Shown here piece by piece: positions 49,027 to 60,829 of a stretch of 64,000 nucleotides of DNA. The stretch's first letter is position 1, and each line of letters starts with the position of its first letter. A program made the position numbers and the translations under genes. The DNA is from Varroa destructor (taxonomy: Eukaryota > Arthropoda > Arachnida > Mesostigmata > Varroidae), in assembly GCF_002443255.2 (NCBI RefSeq), contig NW_019211454.1, forward strand, positions 6,469,440-6,533,439. Reading direction: 5' to 3'. A model generated the notes under the pieces. It had not been told where the DNA came from, searched no databases, and saw only the letters and a list, made by a program, of their open reading frames with translations.

Positions 49027-49048
49027 GACGAGCGTACGTACGCTCGTC
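49027..49048. repeat. 22-bp perfect palindrome
   Basis: The run GACGAGCGTAC is followed at once by its reverse complement, with no spacer. It is centred on GTACGTAC and lies in a GC-rich patch. Confidence 0.95.
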
Positions 49049-49049
49049 T

Positions 49050-52000
49050 GCCTCCATTTAAAAAAGTCATCAGTCTTGCTAAGAAACGGCTTTTCTCCTT
49101 CTCTCTTCCCAGAGCACGAACGAGCTTTGCGGACCGGCCCTTGCATCTAACCTTGATAGACCCATTGCCCGGCCATTCCGAGCTCCAGTGCAATACTGGC
49201 TTAAACGCACGTACACCCACAGACGCCAACACATTCATCGCATACCGCTGTGCTACCCACTTATCAGAGCCCCACCGTCCTGCTATTGCTAGTGCTAACG
49301 CAAAAACATTGCATCAACATTAACAGATGTACCGAGAAAGAGAACTCTCACATTGTTAGAAGCACCAACCGATTCATCAGCAAACAGAAAGCAGCCAGCG
49401 AGTTAATGTAGTTTTTATTCGCTTGCTACGCGTGTTGAAGTTGGCAGCACTAGGCGTGTAGGCAGCGACGAAGGCTTGCTAATAATGGCCAGTGTCTCTT
49501 CCACCAGCTCTCAGTTTTTAATCCTCGTAAGCGCCGCAGGGCCTCACTTGCATCTGTCGCCGCCAACCTAACCGTTGCCGTAGTCGTTCGTTCTACCTCG
49601 CTAAATAGTTCGAATCCACCTATCCTACATGCCTAGCAAACGTCTCATGGTGCGGTCTCTTCTATTGTTGAGAGGCTACCGCAAAGGTCAAAGAAGAGAG
49701 TGATCAGCCTACGCGTGCGAAGCGAACTTGTTTGAATGTAAGTTGATCCGTTAGGGGGAGTGCTTTCGTAATTCGCTCATGTCTCTAACCGGAGTGGCAG
49801 CGAAAAGGTCGTTTCCGCCATTACCACCATGTAGATATTGTGGCAAGGACGATGAAGGCTAGGAGAATGCTGCGCTTCTCTATCCGCTCCGTGCTTTTCC
49901 CAATTTCTTCCTGTCCTTCTAATAGCGCCCAAAGGCGACTGCTTTCGCGGCTGCAAACTAGACGCAACAATGGGCCTGGATGGCCGACCTGCAGTCTTGA
50001 GCTGCTGTAAACGGCGCGCACTCGCCTTCCCGTTATTTGTCGCCAACGTGCAGCGTGTAGGTTAAAGATAGGCTCATGCGGGCAAACACCGGCGCGATAG
50101 ACGGTAAACAGGGAAACGCTTTCAGAGAACTATGAGGACAAGAGAACAACGTGATAGAAAAGTTCCATCATTGTCTTATTATACACCTCGAGCACACACG
50201 CACACGGTTAAACGTCGCTAGGCGCAATACGTATATTCCCAGAGGTATATCGTGTGTGTGGGGGTTAGGTATAAGCATATTAATCATAATGACATAAGCA
50301 AATAGCACATCCACGTTTGTACTGTAGTATAAACACTCGTGACTTTTGTTGACATGGTCACATCGTGATAAGGTAGAAGTAGCATAATTTCTGCCGCAAA
50401 CCTGCGAGCTTTTGATGTTTGTCTCGGTTTTTACGTAATAATTTGATGTACCAGCAGTCTGTGACAATAAGTTCCCCTGGAAGGCAGCCGTGCTGTATGC
50501 ACTTGAGTTAACGGAGCTATGAGCTCACTTGATATTTCGATTGTCAGACTCTCAGGTCTGTAATACCTTTTGGCTTTCTGAATCGTAATGTATTTTGTCC
50601 CATTTTGTAGGCCAGGCCGTGACAACGGTAGTCTTTTACGCAAATTTATATGTTACATACTGATAGCATACGTTCTATCGGCCTGAGTCCCATCGCGCAT
50701 TGGACGTGCTATACTAACGTTCAAAACTAGTTAGTGGGCAACTTTTAAACTAGGCACCACCATCGAGAGTAAATATTTACACTAATTTCTCGGTTATCCG
50801 TGATATTACGCTCGTGTTTTTAAAGAAGAATGAGTTTGGAAGCAGGGTTATGGTTTAGTGCCGGAAATTGACACTCAGTAGTTAGGCTGCTGTCTGTCGA
50901 GGTTTATATCGCTGATCGTCTCACATATGTGTAGCGCGACCTTAAACGGTTCAAGTTACTCAAGTTTTTTGGACTAGCTAAGTAGTTCTACATAACTTTA
51001 TACGTGTAGGTCAGGTTCAAAGCAGCATTTTTGAGATTCCCCTGACGTTACATTAGATGGATGCCGTTTTGCTATAATGTCGACGTCGTTGCAGGGTCCT
51101 ATTTCTATTTCTCAGACGGTCCAATCCATGGTCTGTAGTTACTTACAACACTTACCGTTCTCTATCTACGTATTCGTTTGATGCCCACGTAATGTAACAA
51201 TTTGTCCATTGTTGCCTTTGTCTATTTTTTTTTTAACACAAAGGTCTAAATGTTATACGTTACTAAAATACCTTTACTGCTTTGCAGAATCGTTGTCGAT
51301 ATTTACATGGATCAGGTCTAGAAGAAACAACATTTCCAACGCTGATGTTTAACCTTTACCAAAATTAAAAAGCTATTCACACGACGTGAAATAGATATTA
51401 CATACAAATGTACTTTCAGCTAGTTTTGTGGTTCTCCCCTTTTTTTTTTTTACAGACTAACGGTTAGTTGGAGAGATAACCGGTCAGTTTGACCATTTAT
51501 CAAACGGGTTTGACCCACACCGTTTCGAGCATATGTGCTCGTCAACACTTAATTATCTGGGCATGTATGATGTATTTATCAGCTTTAGCAAGCGATTTTT
51601 ATTGAGTTCATTTATCAAAATAAAGAAGCGTTTCTAATTTAACTTTCTTTGCTGTTGCCGAACATGGCCTCAATCGGCTGCACCCAGCACAAAACGAATA
51701 TTGTTTACCGCTCCAGAGTAACTCGCGTGTACTTGGCTTTCGTAGGCGGTGATATTAGCGTTGGTCAAATATGAATTAAGTAATAGATTAAAAAATCAAA
51801 TAATGTGAGAAAATCACTTAGTCTCAATTAACATTAGGATCCTAAATCTCATATCTGGGTTTCCGGGAACATACGCGGCTCGTCTTCGCGGGTGACTCTA
51901 TTAGCGGTAGGAACGCAGTTTGAGGTTCCGGGTGAAAAATCTTCTTAGCAATATCACAGAAGTCCTGAATCAATATTTTGTCTTTCCTCACTACCCATCG

Positions 52001-52970
52001 ATAGTTGCAGAATGGACCGAGAAGAGGTTAAACATGTTGCCAGAAGGCTCCAAGGCTACGATTGTCCAGATACCCTGTGGCTCTCTAGCCCAGCTGCGCA
52101 TACATTCAGTCCTTGGCTGGTCCGTCCGTTAGCCGTTATATCTACTCTTTTTCTAACGTACGTGTCCGCGCCTTCGTTTAGGTCAGTGCATTTGAAGGGC
52201 CGGATTTTCTGTTGTCGCTGTCTTTATCTGTATCCATAGCCGAATTTCCATGCGTAACGGGGTAATCGTATAACCGCAGCAACCGGCTTCATTTACTGGT
52301 TTGCCATGCTGTTTGCACACTGCCAGCACACACGATGGCGCCGAAATTCGACATATGTTTGCCATGCCGGTCTGAAGTATGTGAAAACGTTGATTACGTT
52401 AGTCATAAACTAACTGCATAGCCCTAAGCAGATTTTGACCATGATCACTCCTCGTAGGCACAAACGTGTTTATAACTGTCTCGCATTTTTTTCTATCCGT
52501 ATTTATAGTTACTACTAAGATTTCCTCGAACCTTCATTACACTTTACGCTTTTTCTGTCGTTAGCTACCGACGAGACTAGCGAACGTTAGAAAATTTCAG
52601 TAAATTTTTACAATTTAACTATTTCATATTATTCACTATAATTTTCTATAATGAACATTGAATTCTATTATACTAAGATATGTTTAGTTCGAAGGATTTT
52701 ATACTCGGCCCGCTCGTTCATTTTTCTCGACCTGGCGAACAGTTCGAGTTGCACAGATAAGTAAGATATTTTGTGAGAAAGGCACACTGGTATGATTATG
52801 TTGGCTTGTCCGGGACTATTAAACTATATAAAAAATCTGAGTAAGTTCTAAGCTACGCGTCATCACAAGACGAAATTTAACAAATATCTACATGTAGTTT
52901 CTGAACGTAATTTAACTTGGTGTCATTAGAGGACAACGAGTTCAAAGGCAATAATATGGTCAGTATCGAA
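49050..52970. other. No gene assigned
   Basis: GC-richer at 49.0-50.1 kb, with overlapping minus-strand frames (48945-49238, 49777-50046, 49821-50021) that lack ATG. The last ends in a hydrophobic stretch, RSILLAFIVLATISTWW, directly before a stop. The rest is AT-rich with no supported exon. Confidence 0.3.
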
Positions 52971-52976
52971 AATTAA

Positions 52977-52990
52977 CCCCCCCCCCCCCC
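52977..52990. repeat. Run of 14 C
   Basis: Homopolymer C run in an AT-rich setting; it may be a sequencing or assembly weak spot. Confidence 0.95.
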
Positions 52991-52999
52991 GTTTCTATT

Positions 53000-55900
53000 T
53001 CTTCAAGCCTAGCGAGCTAGTAGATTCATCGAGAATCGGTGAAAACATCAGGCACGAAGGCAGTCAGCAAAACATGGTTGTCTTCTCTACAAAAATAGGT
53101 AGGGTAAAGATTACACCTTAGAATTACATAGGGAAGAAAGAGCTGCTACGACTACGGAAGCTTTTTTCAGCAAAGCAAAGCGTGAACAATACGCTCTCTC
53201 TGTGGGCTCAGTATGACAAGCACGTGTTAGAAAATCGTAATGGAAGAACTGAAAGATAAACTAATGGATCCCTCACAAACTGAATGCAGAATAGATATGT
53301 GTATGATAAAGGCCATTTACGCAATTGTTAGGCGCAAAAAGCCTTTTCGGAACACGTCATAGCTATACCCAAGAAGCTTTTATAATGATAACAATTCGCT
53401 GTTCCGTTTGAGATATAGCCCCTTTTTCCTCAATGTCCCTCATTCGTATTCAAGTATTTCTTAAGGACTATTTATAAAAATTTATTTTTCGCTAGAGTTC
53501 AGCACCTTTGAGTGCTGATCTTCAATGCTAAACAGTATCTTTGAGCTGTACTTTGTATGGGAGAGGTGTGCTTTCGTGATATCAAATAAGTACCTGAGCC
53601 CAGTATGACTATGATTTTGCGTAATCCGGCCGACTGTCTGTTTCTGTAATGCAACTGGTACGGTTTGTTATTTTCGCTAGCGTTATTTCAACTGCTGTCC
53701 AGATGTGTTGTTAATGCTAACAACAACGGCCTACGTCAGGCCAATGTAGAAGAAAAGCTATATAAAGCATCAGCGTTTGCGACCAAACCGCACGCTGTCA
53801 TTGCCTATTTTCGCTATTTAGTTAGTGTATATTATAGGTTCTGCCTAAATACTAATTTTTTTTTGACACGGGCCTCCAACCATACGTTTCTTTTTGTCTG
53901 TTTTCGCCGCGACATTTGACTAAGTACTGCAACCCTTACCTAATATAGCTACGTCAACTCATTTTTAAAACAAAATTATAGTAATCTGGTAAGCCGTTGA
54001 TAGCCGTTCTGCGCGCTTATAGGTTGATCCCGCTTTCATTGGTTTAGCTAAACAAAGGCGTAGGCAATGGAGACTAGACAGACCGAAGATTAGTGAATAA
54101 TACTGCAATCCAAATTGGGGAAAGAAGTACACAGAAAATGTAGCGCAATGAAAAAAAAAAGGCTGCCGGTTGCTACCTTTGTAGTAACGCGGGAGTAAAA
54201 GTTGGAGCTAAGTAACAGGAGGAAAATAGAACCTTAGGCCTCTCCGTCGACTGCTACCCCTTTCTTAACAGCGTTGAGCGTTGCGCCCCCTCCTTATAAA
54301 GGCGCCAATAGTATTAACTAGTTAGCTATTCGCGATCGTTGATGTGAACGGTGGTATAAAAACAGTGGTCTTAGGGGATGACTGGCTTACAGTCAGGTTT
54401 AGGGGGAGACAAAAACCATCCCATGCCGGCACTGGGAAAAAGGAAACGGTAATAGAGTAAACTTACGACCGACAAGAGGGGACCGACTCGGCGCCTCGAT
54501 CAGTAACGGTGTCGTGCCGAACGTACTGCTACTTGCTGATACCTAAGGACGACCTCGACGTATGGAATACGTTGTGTTGAATCGCTCTGCCCTACCGTTT
54601 CACTATCCTGTTCAGTCAGCAGTGATGGCATTGTGAATTCCTTCGTATTGTACCAGCTCCGATCATTCAAGAAAAAAAGTGGATTTCGACTTCGTTATTA
54701 TTTATTTAACCGCCACGTTAACAAAATTTCCACTCGGTATAAATGACTGAAACAGTGTGTATCCAAAATGTAGCAAAGGAGGCTTACGCTGTAGAAAGAT
54801 TTAAACAGGGAAAAATTGGAATTGAAATTAGAAAAAATAGAGGTTAACAGTTGAGCCAATACCCGTCTCAGCTGGAAACCTATATTCCATGTAATTGAAG
54901 ACTTATTTTTCATCCTTTAAGTTGCGTTTTTAAGGCCACTTTTACTCTGTTCGATATTTTACACTTCCCTATCTAGAAGCAGGGTTATATATATGCATAC
55001 ATAACACTGCTTTTAAATCTGGTAGTACGGACAGACTTTGTTAGCGGGTTCTTTCGCAGCTAACACTACGAAACGAATAAGCGCACACATGGCAATATTA
55101 CAGCATACGTAAGTAATAGCGAAACGTATATACTTGTTTGGTGGGTTGCGTGCCCCTGCTTCCTACCAAAGGTCAAATGTAGGGTACACGGATCGCCTGT
55201 GCACTATAGGGGTATTACGTGTCGTAGCCGCGTGATAAAGCAGTGCGGGCGTGGCTCTTGGTTATCGTATACCAATCCCCACTTCACATCTTTCGTCGCC
55301 GCTGGACTGCTAACCCCATTTAATATGGGAGTCAACGGGGCGTAATTACGAGCACAAGAACCGCTTAAGATTGGTAGCTTTGCTTTCATTTATGCAGTCA
55401 CATCGGATGGAGATGAACCGAACCAACTATGGTGTTCATGCGTCTCAGTGCATCTAAGCGCTTGGTTAACGTTTTTGTTCCAACATGATTTAGATCTGTG
55501 CTTGTGACAACAAGGGCCTTAAGGAGCTAACGAGCAAAACCACAGTGGGTCTCATAACTGTAGTTCCCTGTTCCGATCATTTTCGGAAGCACACTTTTTG
55601 CGGTTAGGCGCTTTTCGAAACAGAACAACTACGTTCTGGGTCGAACCCCACTGATTTTCACGGCCATAGAATTGATCTCCAATTGCGAAGGTTCGAACTG
55701 TTTCAACGACAGCGGTGGTCAGCAATTAAACGAAGCCGAATCGAAGCAATTGGCCTTTGCGTCGCATTGGAGAGGTTGTCGCAAGGATTCTCTGCAGTGG
55801 AGACGCTAGCGACCGCATAGACCTTCGGTGAAGGCGAGATCTGCCATGGGATTGCACTCATGGATAAAGCTCATAAGCACAAACGCCTGGGTTGCGTACG

Positions 55901-57570
55901 CCTAAGACGATCGTCGCCTAATCATGTGAACCCGGCTAAGCCGGACAACGTCGCGAAGGAATTGTTGGATGCCTTTATATTGTCGTATGATATTCTGTCA
56001 CCTTGAATTACATCACGAGGGGACGACTCAACCCGGCAGTAGCCATGTATTCGATTTCGAATAGCTCCTAAAACTCAACGGGCGTCATTAGACCCGACCC
56101 GCACTCTAAATTATCCAGGGTCATAAACCAACTCCAGTTAGTCCGGTCATAGGCCAATCTGCTTTGAAATAGTTTGTCATTGAGAGTGTCGGCGTTTGTT
56201 CATTGGCTCTAGTGTCAAACACACGTTTAAAGGCAATACGAGCACGTTTGCCTGCGTTATTTTCCAGCTGTCAAAACTTCGAATTAACCAATCTTTTGTG
56301 CGTGTTTCGTGAACAGTAATTTACTAGTTCACTGCTTTGGTGTTATAACTTTATTACAGCACAAAGTTCAATGTGCGTTTGTGCCCTCTACATCGGAAGC
56401 CAACGACCAAAGCATCGATTAAGGGAGAGGTGCAACCAATAATCAGTTGGATCCTGCGATTTGTCTTGGTAACGCTTTGATGGTAACGTTTCTGATAAAT
56501 TAGCAGTGCTTTGTTGGCTTTTTTCTGTTGTTTTGGAATATCGTTCACAGATAAAGTCAACTGCGTGACAACTATTGGGAACTTACGTTTAAACCATTGG
56601 GTGGTGTTACAGAAGAGGAATTATCAGGACTTTTCAAATATACTACCGTCGAATACACTTATCAGGTTATAATCACTTCGTTCTTTATGACAGCATTGAC
56701 CTTTATAAAAAAAAAAACATTGAAACAGATCCTTCGAGCTAATTGGGTGCACGTTGGATTGTTAATTTTCAAATTCTTCGAATGAAATTGCGCCTTGACG
56801 TTGGAAAGAAGCGTACGTTTGTCAATAACGTTTTTCGAGACACTACCAGTTGTGTCTATATATGTACAAACATTCTTGTCGTTAAGTGGACATTGGGTTG
56901 CTACCGGACATGATAAAGGATCGGCTAGAATGTTAAACATGTTACTGGAGGACAGGGATGGACTCTGATGAAAAGTTTTCTATGTGCTGTAAAATCCAGC
57001 TGACATCCTCCAATAAAGTAGACAAAATGTTATTCTTTTTATATCCAAATAATAAAAGATCCTGCTTTCGTTAATTATAACGTCTTGTTGTTATTGTGTT
57101 CAAACTGCTTTTTTTTTTTTTTTTTATTATATTTGGTTTCAAGATAGTAACAATAAAGATAAACGTCATTATTAGAAAAAAGTTGTAATCGAGTTCAATC
57201 TCAACTCGTCTTAAATAGAGTAAGAAACGGGCATGACCAGCTGAGTGGCAGCAAATTAATTGACGCCACTTCCGGTAACGGGCGACTTATTAAGCATTTC
57301 TCAAAAGTTTGTAAAAGAAATGCAGTGTGTCACAGTACGTGGCTAAGCTGAAGTAAGTGTCTACGTTGAAGTTGGCTTGCGAAAATCCGATTTGTACGAA
57401 TTAATATTTGCGAGCACTTAATAAACGTAAGGCCAATTTGTTTAGCTTTAGAAGTCTAGTTCTGGAAATTTCAGTCTAAAATCAACTGAGTAAGAGTTGG
57501 ATTTCTCAGTAACCACAGCTAAAAAAGTTACCTTGCAATGTGGCCCCGAGAAGAAGGTGAAATAAGGTTT
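53000..57570. other. No gene assigned
   Basis: GC-richer patches at 54.2-54.6 and 55.2-56.1 kb carry only short frames. One is an ATG frame of 61 codons on the minus strand, 55389-55204. A 17-T run lies at 57109-57125. Confidence 0.3.
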
Positions 57571-57575
57571 TTCAG

Positions 57576-57674
57576 ATACATATACAGAGGCTTAGTTTAC
57601 GCATTAAGAATCAAGTAGTGGTCAAGAACCAGTTTCGGGACTCTGAAAGGTTGTACGATGCTATACGTGAACAC
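57576..57674 (+). CDS. Candidate internal exon (33 codons), unrecognised
   Basis: An acceptor, aaggtttttcag, ends at 57575. It is followed by 99 open bases and the donor CAC|gtaagt at 57675. Phase 0 on both sides; it contains KNQVVVKNQFRDSERLYD and ends AIREH. The frame stays open past the donor for a further 25 codons or so. The strand is purine-rich here, which by itself makes translations look protein-like, so confidence is limited. Confidence 0.22.
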
Positions 57675-57699
57675 GTAAGTGTACTGAGAGCACGCGGAA

Positions 57700-60380
57700 C
57701 GTTATCGAAAAAGCAATATCGTTCCAACTACGTGTGGATCATTTCAAATTGAACCCTGTAGAGTAAATGGATAAAAAAGGATCCGCAAATGCAATGTTGC
57801 CCTTTTTAAACGGGAACTGGACCTCTGGAAGTTATATCCGTTGGAGCCACATATGTGCAAGAGCGCTAGAGAACTGCCTAACGTGTGTACACATTGTGAA
57901 CCCAAGTGAGCTGAATAATATGATATAGTCAGTTTACCTTGGGCCGTTAGGTCAACAAAGCCCTATTTGGGCACAGGGCGGATGACTCGTTACGACGGTC
58001 AGGGGATAATCAGTTTGGGTTATATTGGATAATGCTATAACTTTTTTCAGCTATAAGAATAAGCCTTGTCCTGCGATATCGTGTCGAAGAAAGAGATAAA
58101 GGCAGTATTTTGGTGGCTTGACGATAAGTCGATTTTCGTAATGGAATAATGTAGTACTAAAAATGGGTTTGCGGCGAGAGTTAGGTTAAGGTTTAACGAT
58201 CTCCAGTGTTCCTAACGCTCATCAAATATCTTGAATTTTTTTTATGATAATGTAAGCTTCGGTTTAATTATTTTCGGTAATAAACCAAATAAAAAGTGAA
58301 CGAGCGTGGATGACGCGGCTCGTAGCTTCTCGCTGTTCGCTTATCATTGGAAATATCCGCCTCCTGTCAAGATCTTCAATGCATGCTTTAAGCTCTCAAA
58401 GGAAGCGCTTATTAGGAGAAAACCGTACTCAAGCAAGGCTTCCTGCTAGAGTTTGATGGGCTGTAAGTGAATGATGTGCTTCAGAGGTGTCTGTGGGTGT
58501 TTAGGGGCTTCTGTTATGTTTACATCCAAGTCGAACGAAACATGTCGATCAAATATAAATTAGCAAGCGGGTCACCTGGTTAACTAAATACGCAGTTCGA
58601 GGTGAGCCGTTGTATCATTGCAATAATAATAATATAAGCATGACTCGAATCCTGTAAATTATGAGTCAAAGATCATCTCACTGATAATAAAGATTTCAGC
58701 ACTATATTGGCATGCAACATACGTACATATATTTCTACACCTGATCTAACTACAACTGTATATTTACCTTATTGGAACAATTTTGCCAACTCGTAAAAAT
58801 GCTGCCTTCAGACTAACTCGGCGTTTCGGGCTTGTGCGTATAAAATAGCCAAGACAGAGATGTACTGCCGACTGAAATATGACGTTTGTAGGGGTAAATA
58901 ATTCGCCCAATCAGTTGTCTTACCGGTCCTCATTGGTTGTCTGGCCTTGCTCGTTCAACTTTGTTTATTAGCTAGCTAGGCAAATAAGTTGATTCATCTA
59001 ATGCAAGCTGATCAGTGATACCTCATGCTCACAAGGCTTTGCGCGCGTACTTTTCCATTCGTTATACTTCTATGGTAGCCCTATCCGCTGTTGCGGAGTA
59101 CGTTTCCTCTTCTCGAGCAAGGTAATTATGCGATAGCATCAAATAAAGCACGGAGACATACACACGGTCGTATTGCGGGACTGCTATATGATGAGGGGAG
59201 TCAGAACGACTATCTTTGTTATCTCGTTGGCATTTGTGTGTGTTGCATTACCCCCGGACCAAAAACTGATATACATGCTGAGTAGGTGAATCTCGGTTGG
59301 GCTGGGGCAGGGCTGTGAGGCAAAGCGTTGTCGGGCGCCAACACACAGGAATATACGAAACACACGTGAGGCTGCAATATTGGGAAATGAGAAAGAGAAG
59401 ATCAGTAACTGCCAGTGGCTGGTGTGGATGGAACTTGTGCTACTTCGCAGGTACGACGTGCAATGTGGAACGCTGGAACATTGCTATGTCTGTCATTATT
59501 GGTAGGAGACTGCGACCGCTATTTTAGGAATGATGGGTTCAGAGTCAAAGCTAGGTGGCAAACTTAGAAGATGCGCAGGCGGCATACGCTTTCCAGCCGC
59601 CGTAACAGGACTGCAATGTAGCTTGGCACACCGTGTGTCCGGCATCAGGTGTCGGCTATTGCTAGATATGGTTCCTGCGAGCTAGCATAGATAGGGCTTG
59701 TTGCCTGACTGCCATTCCCTCTTCGATTTATTTGGGATTCATCCCTACCAGCGAACCCGGTGCCCGTGAAACGGCAGCTGGTAGTCAGCTACATAGACCA
59801 TGTGTGTTTTTAATTGGCTAGAAGTAGCTGATAGGTTCTCTATCAGTAGGGAGGTTGAAAAGGGAGGAAGCTTCGGAACTTTAGAACCAAGGCTAACTGG
59901 AAGGTAAAAAAGGCTGGTTGGTTGATAACGCTCAGCGGTAGAAAGACGAGGCATAAAAGGTAGACAGGCTCTTGTGCCTTCAGTGTCCTAGACTCACAGT
60001 AGCATCCTATTGTCTCAACTTGTTTAGGCCTGCGGGGGTCCAACCGGTGCATTGGACCTTCGAGGCCCCCCACATCCCTTCACGACTTAGATCCACCCAT
60101 ATTCAGCTGGGTTGAGCATTCGTTTAGCTTTTTCCCTAGATTTTTCCCGTCATAGTATCCTTAGAAACCCGCATGGCCTTCCTGTACCTCCTTCACCAAG
60201 CCCAATGAAGTCACTGTGACTGAACCAGCGTGCCATGTTATGAATCCTGCAAACACACGTGCAACTCACTAAGAAATTACTGGTTTGTTTGACCAAAACC
60301 TGTTGTCCTTTTCTCTATTTTTTGGACAGTACGAAAGTAACTCTTCGGGTCATCCAGCGCAAACTTGTTGCTTTCATCCG
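57700..60380. other. No gene assigned
   Basis: A plus-strand frame at 59297-59527 is open but lacks an ATG in good context. Inside it, ctacttcgcag could be an acceptor for a short frame with a signal-like MWNAGTLLCLSLLVG that stops after 34 residues. Minus-strand frames at 59.75-60.07 kb have no ATG. Confidence 0.25.
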
Positions 60381-60392
60381 GGGCATTTCCAG

Positions 60393-60812
60393 CTAAGACA
60401 TGGACCGCCTATTTCTGGGAGAATTCGGGTAGAACGGGTTGTGGGTACATGGACACGTTTTCCGACCATGGGGTCTTTCCTGTCTGGTCGATTGGTGGTC
60501 CTCTACGAATTGGGGAAGGCTGATCAAAGTATTTCCGTTGCAGTACACCATGAGAGGTTTAGTTGTAGGATTTCGGTTGCCACTGAAAACCACTGCGAGA
60601 GAGGTATTACAATGCCGGACTGATCTGCCGAGTTGGTTAACAAGGAGTGACCGATCTGCCCTGGTGATATTAAACCAACTCTGATATGAGCCCAGGGTAA
60701 AACCTTTTAGACCGTCTAAGAGCCTCCTGGTCGACTGACCTATGGATCGCGACTTTCTAAATTGACCATATAAAGTCTTATACGAACGAGTGCAAGACGA
60801 TGAAAATAACAT
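60393..60812 (-). CDS. ATG-initiated open frame of 139 residues, unrecognised
   Basis: The frame starts at an ATG (60812 down) and ends in TAG at 60393. The product would be basic and rich in Ser, Arg and Asn, with no clear membrane segment or known domain. A tract tgtaatacctctctcgcag inside it would make a good acceptor, so only the later part (from about 60610 down, including KPLMVYCNGNTLISLPQFVE) might be exonic. A chance frame is the main alternative. Confidence 0.18.
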   Translation of the reverse strand: MLFSSSCTRSYKTLYGQFRKSRSIGQSTRRLLDGLKGFTLGSYQSWFNITRADRSLLVNQLGRSVRHCNTSLAVVFSGNRNPTTKPLMVYCNGNTLISLPQFVEDHQSTRQERPHGRKTCPCTHNPFYPNSPRNRRSMS

Positions 60813-60829
60813 TCGACGGGTGCACAGTC

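Noticed and set aside
49600..49630. AGTTCGAATCC on the plus strand, resembling tRNA box B
   Set aside because: No box A upstream at tRNA spacing.
55620..55650. GGGGTTCGACCC on the minus strand, resembling a tRNA T-arm
   Set aside because: No box A at a workable distance and no acceptor stem.
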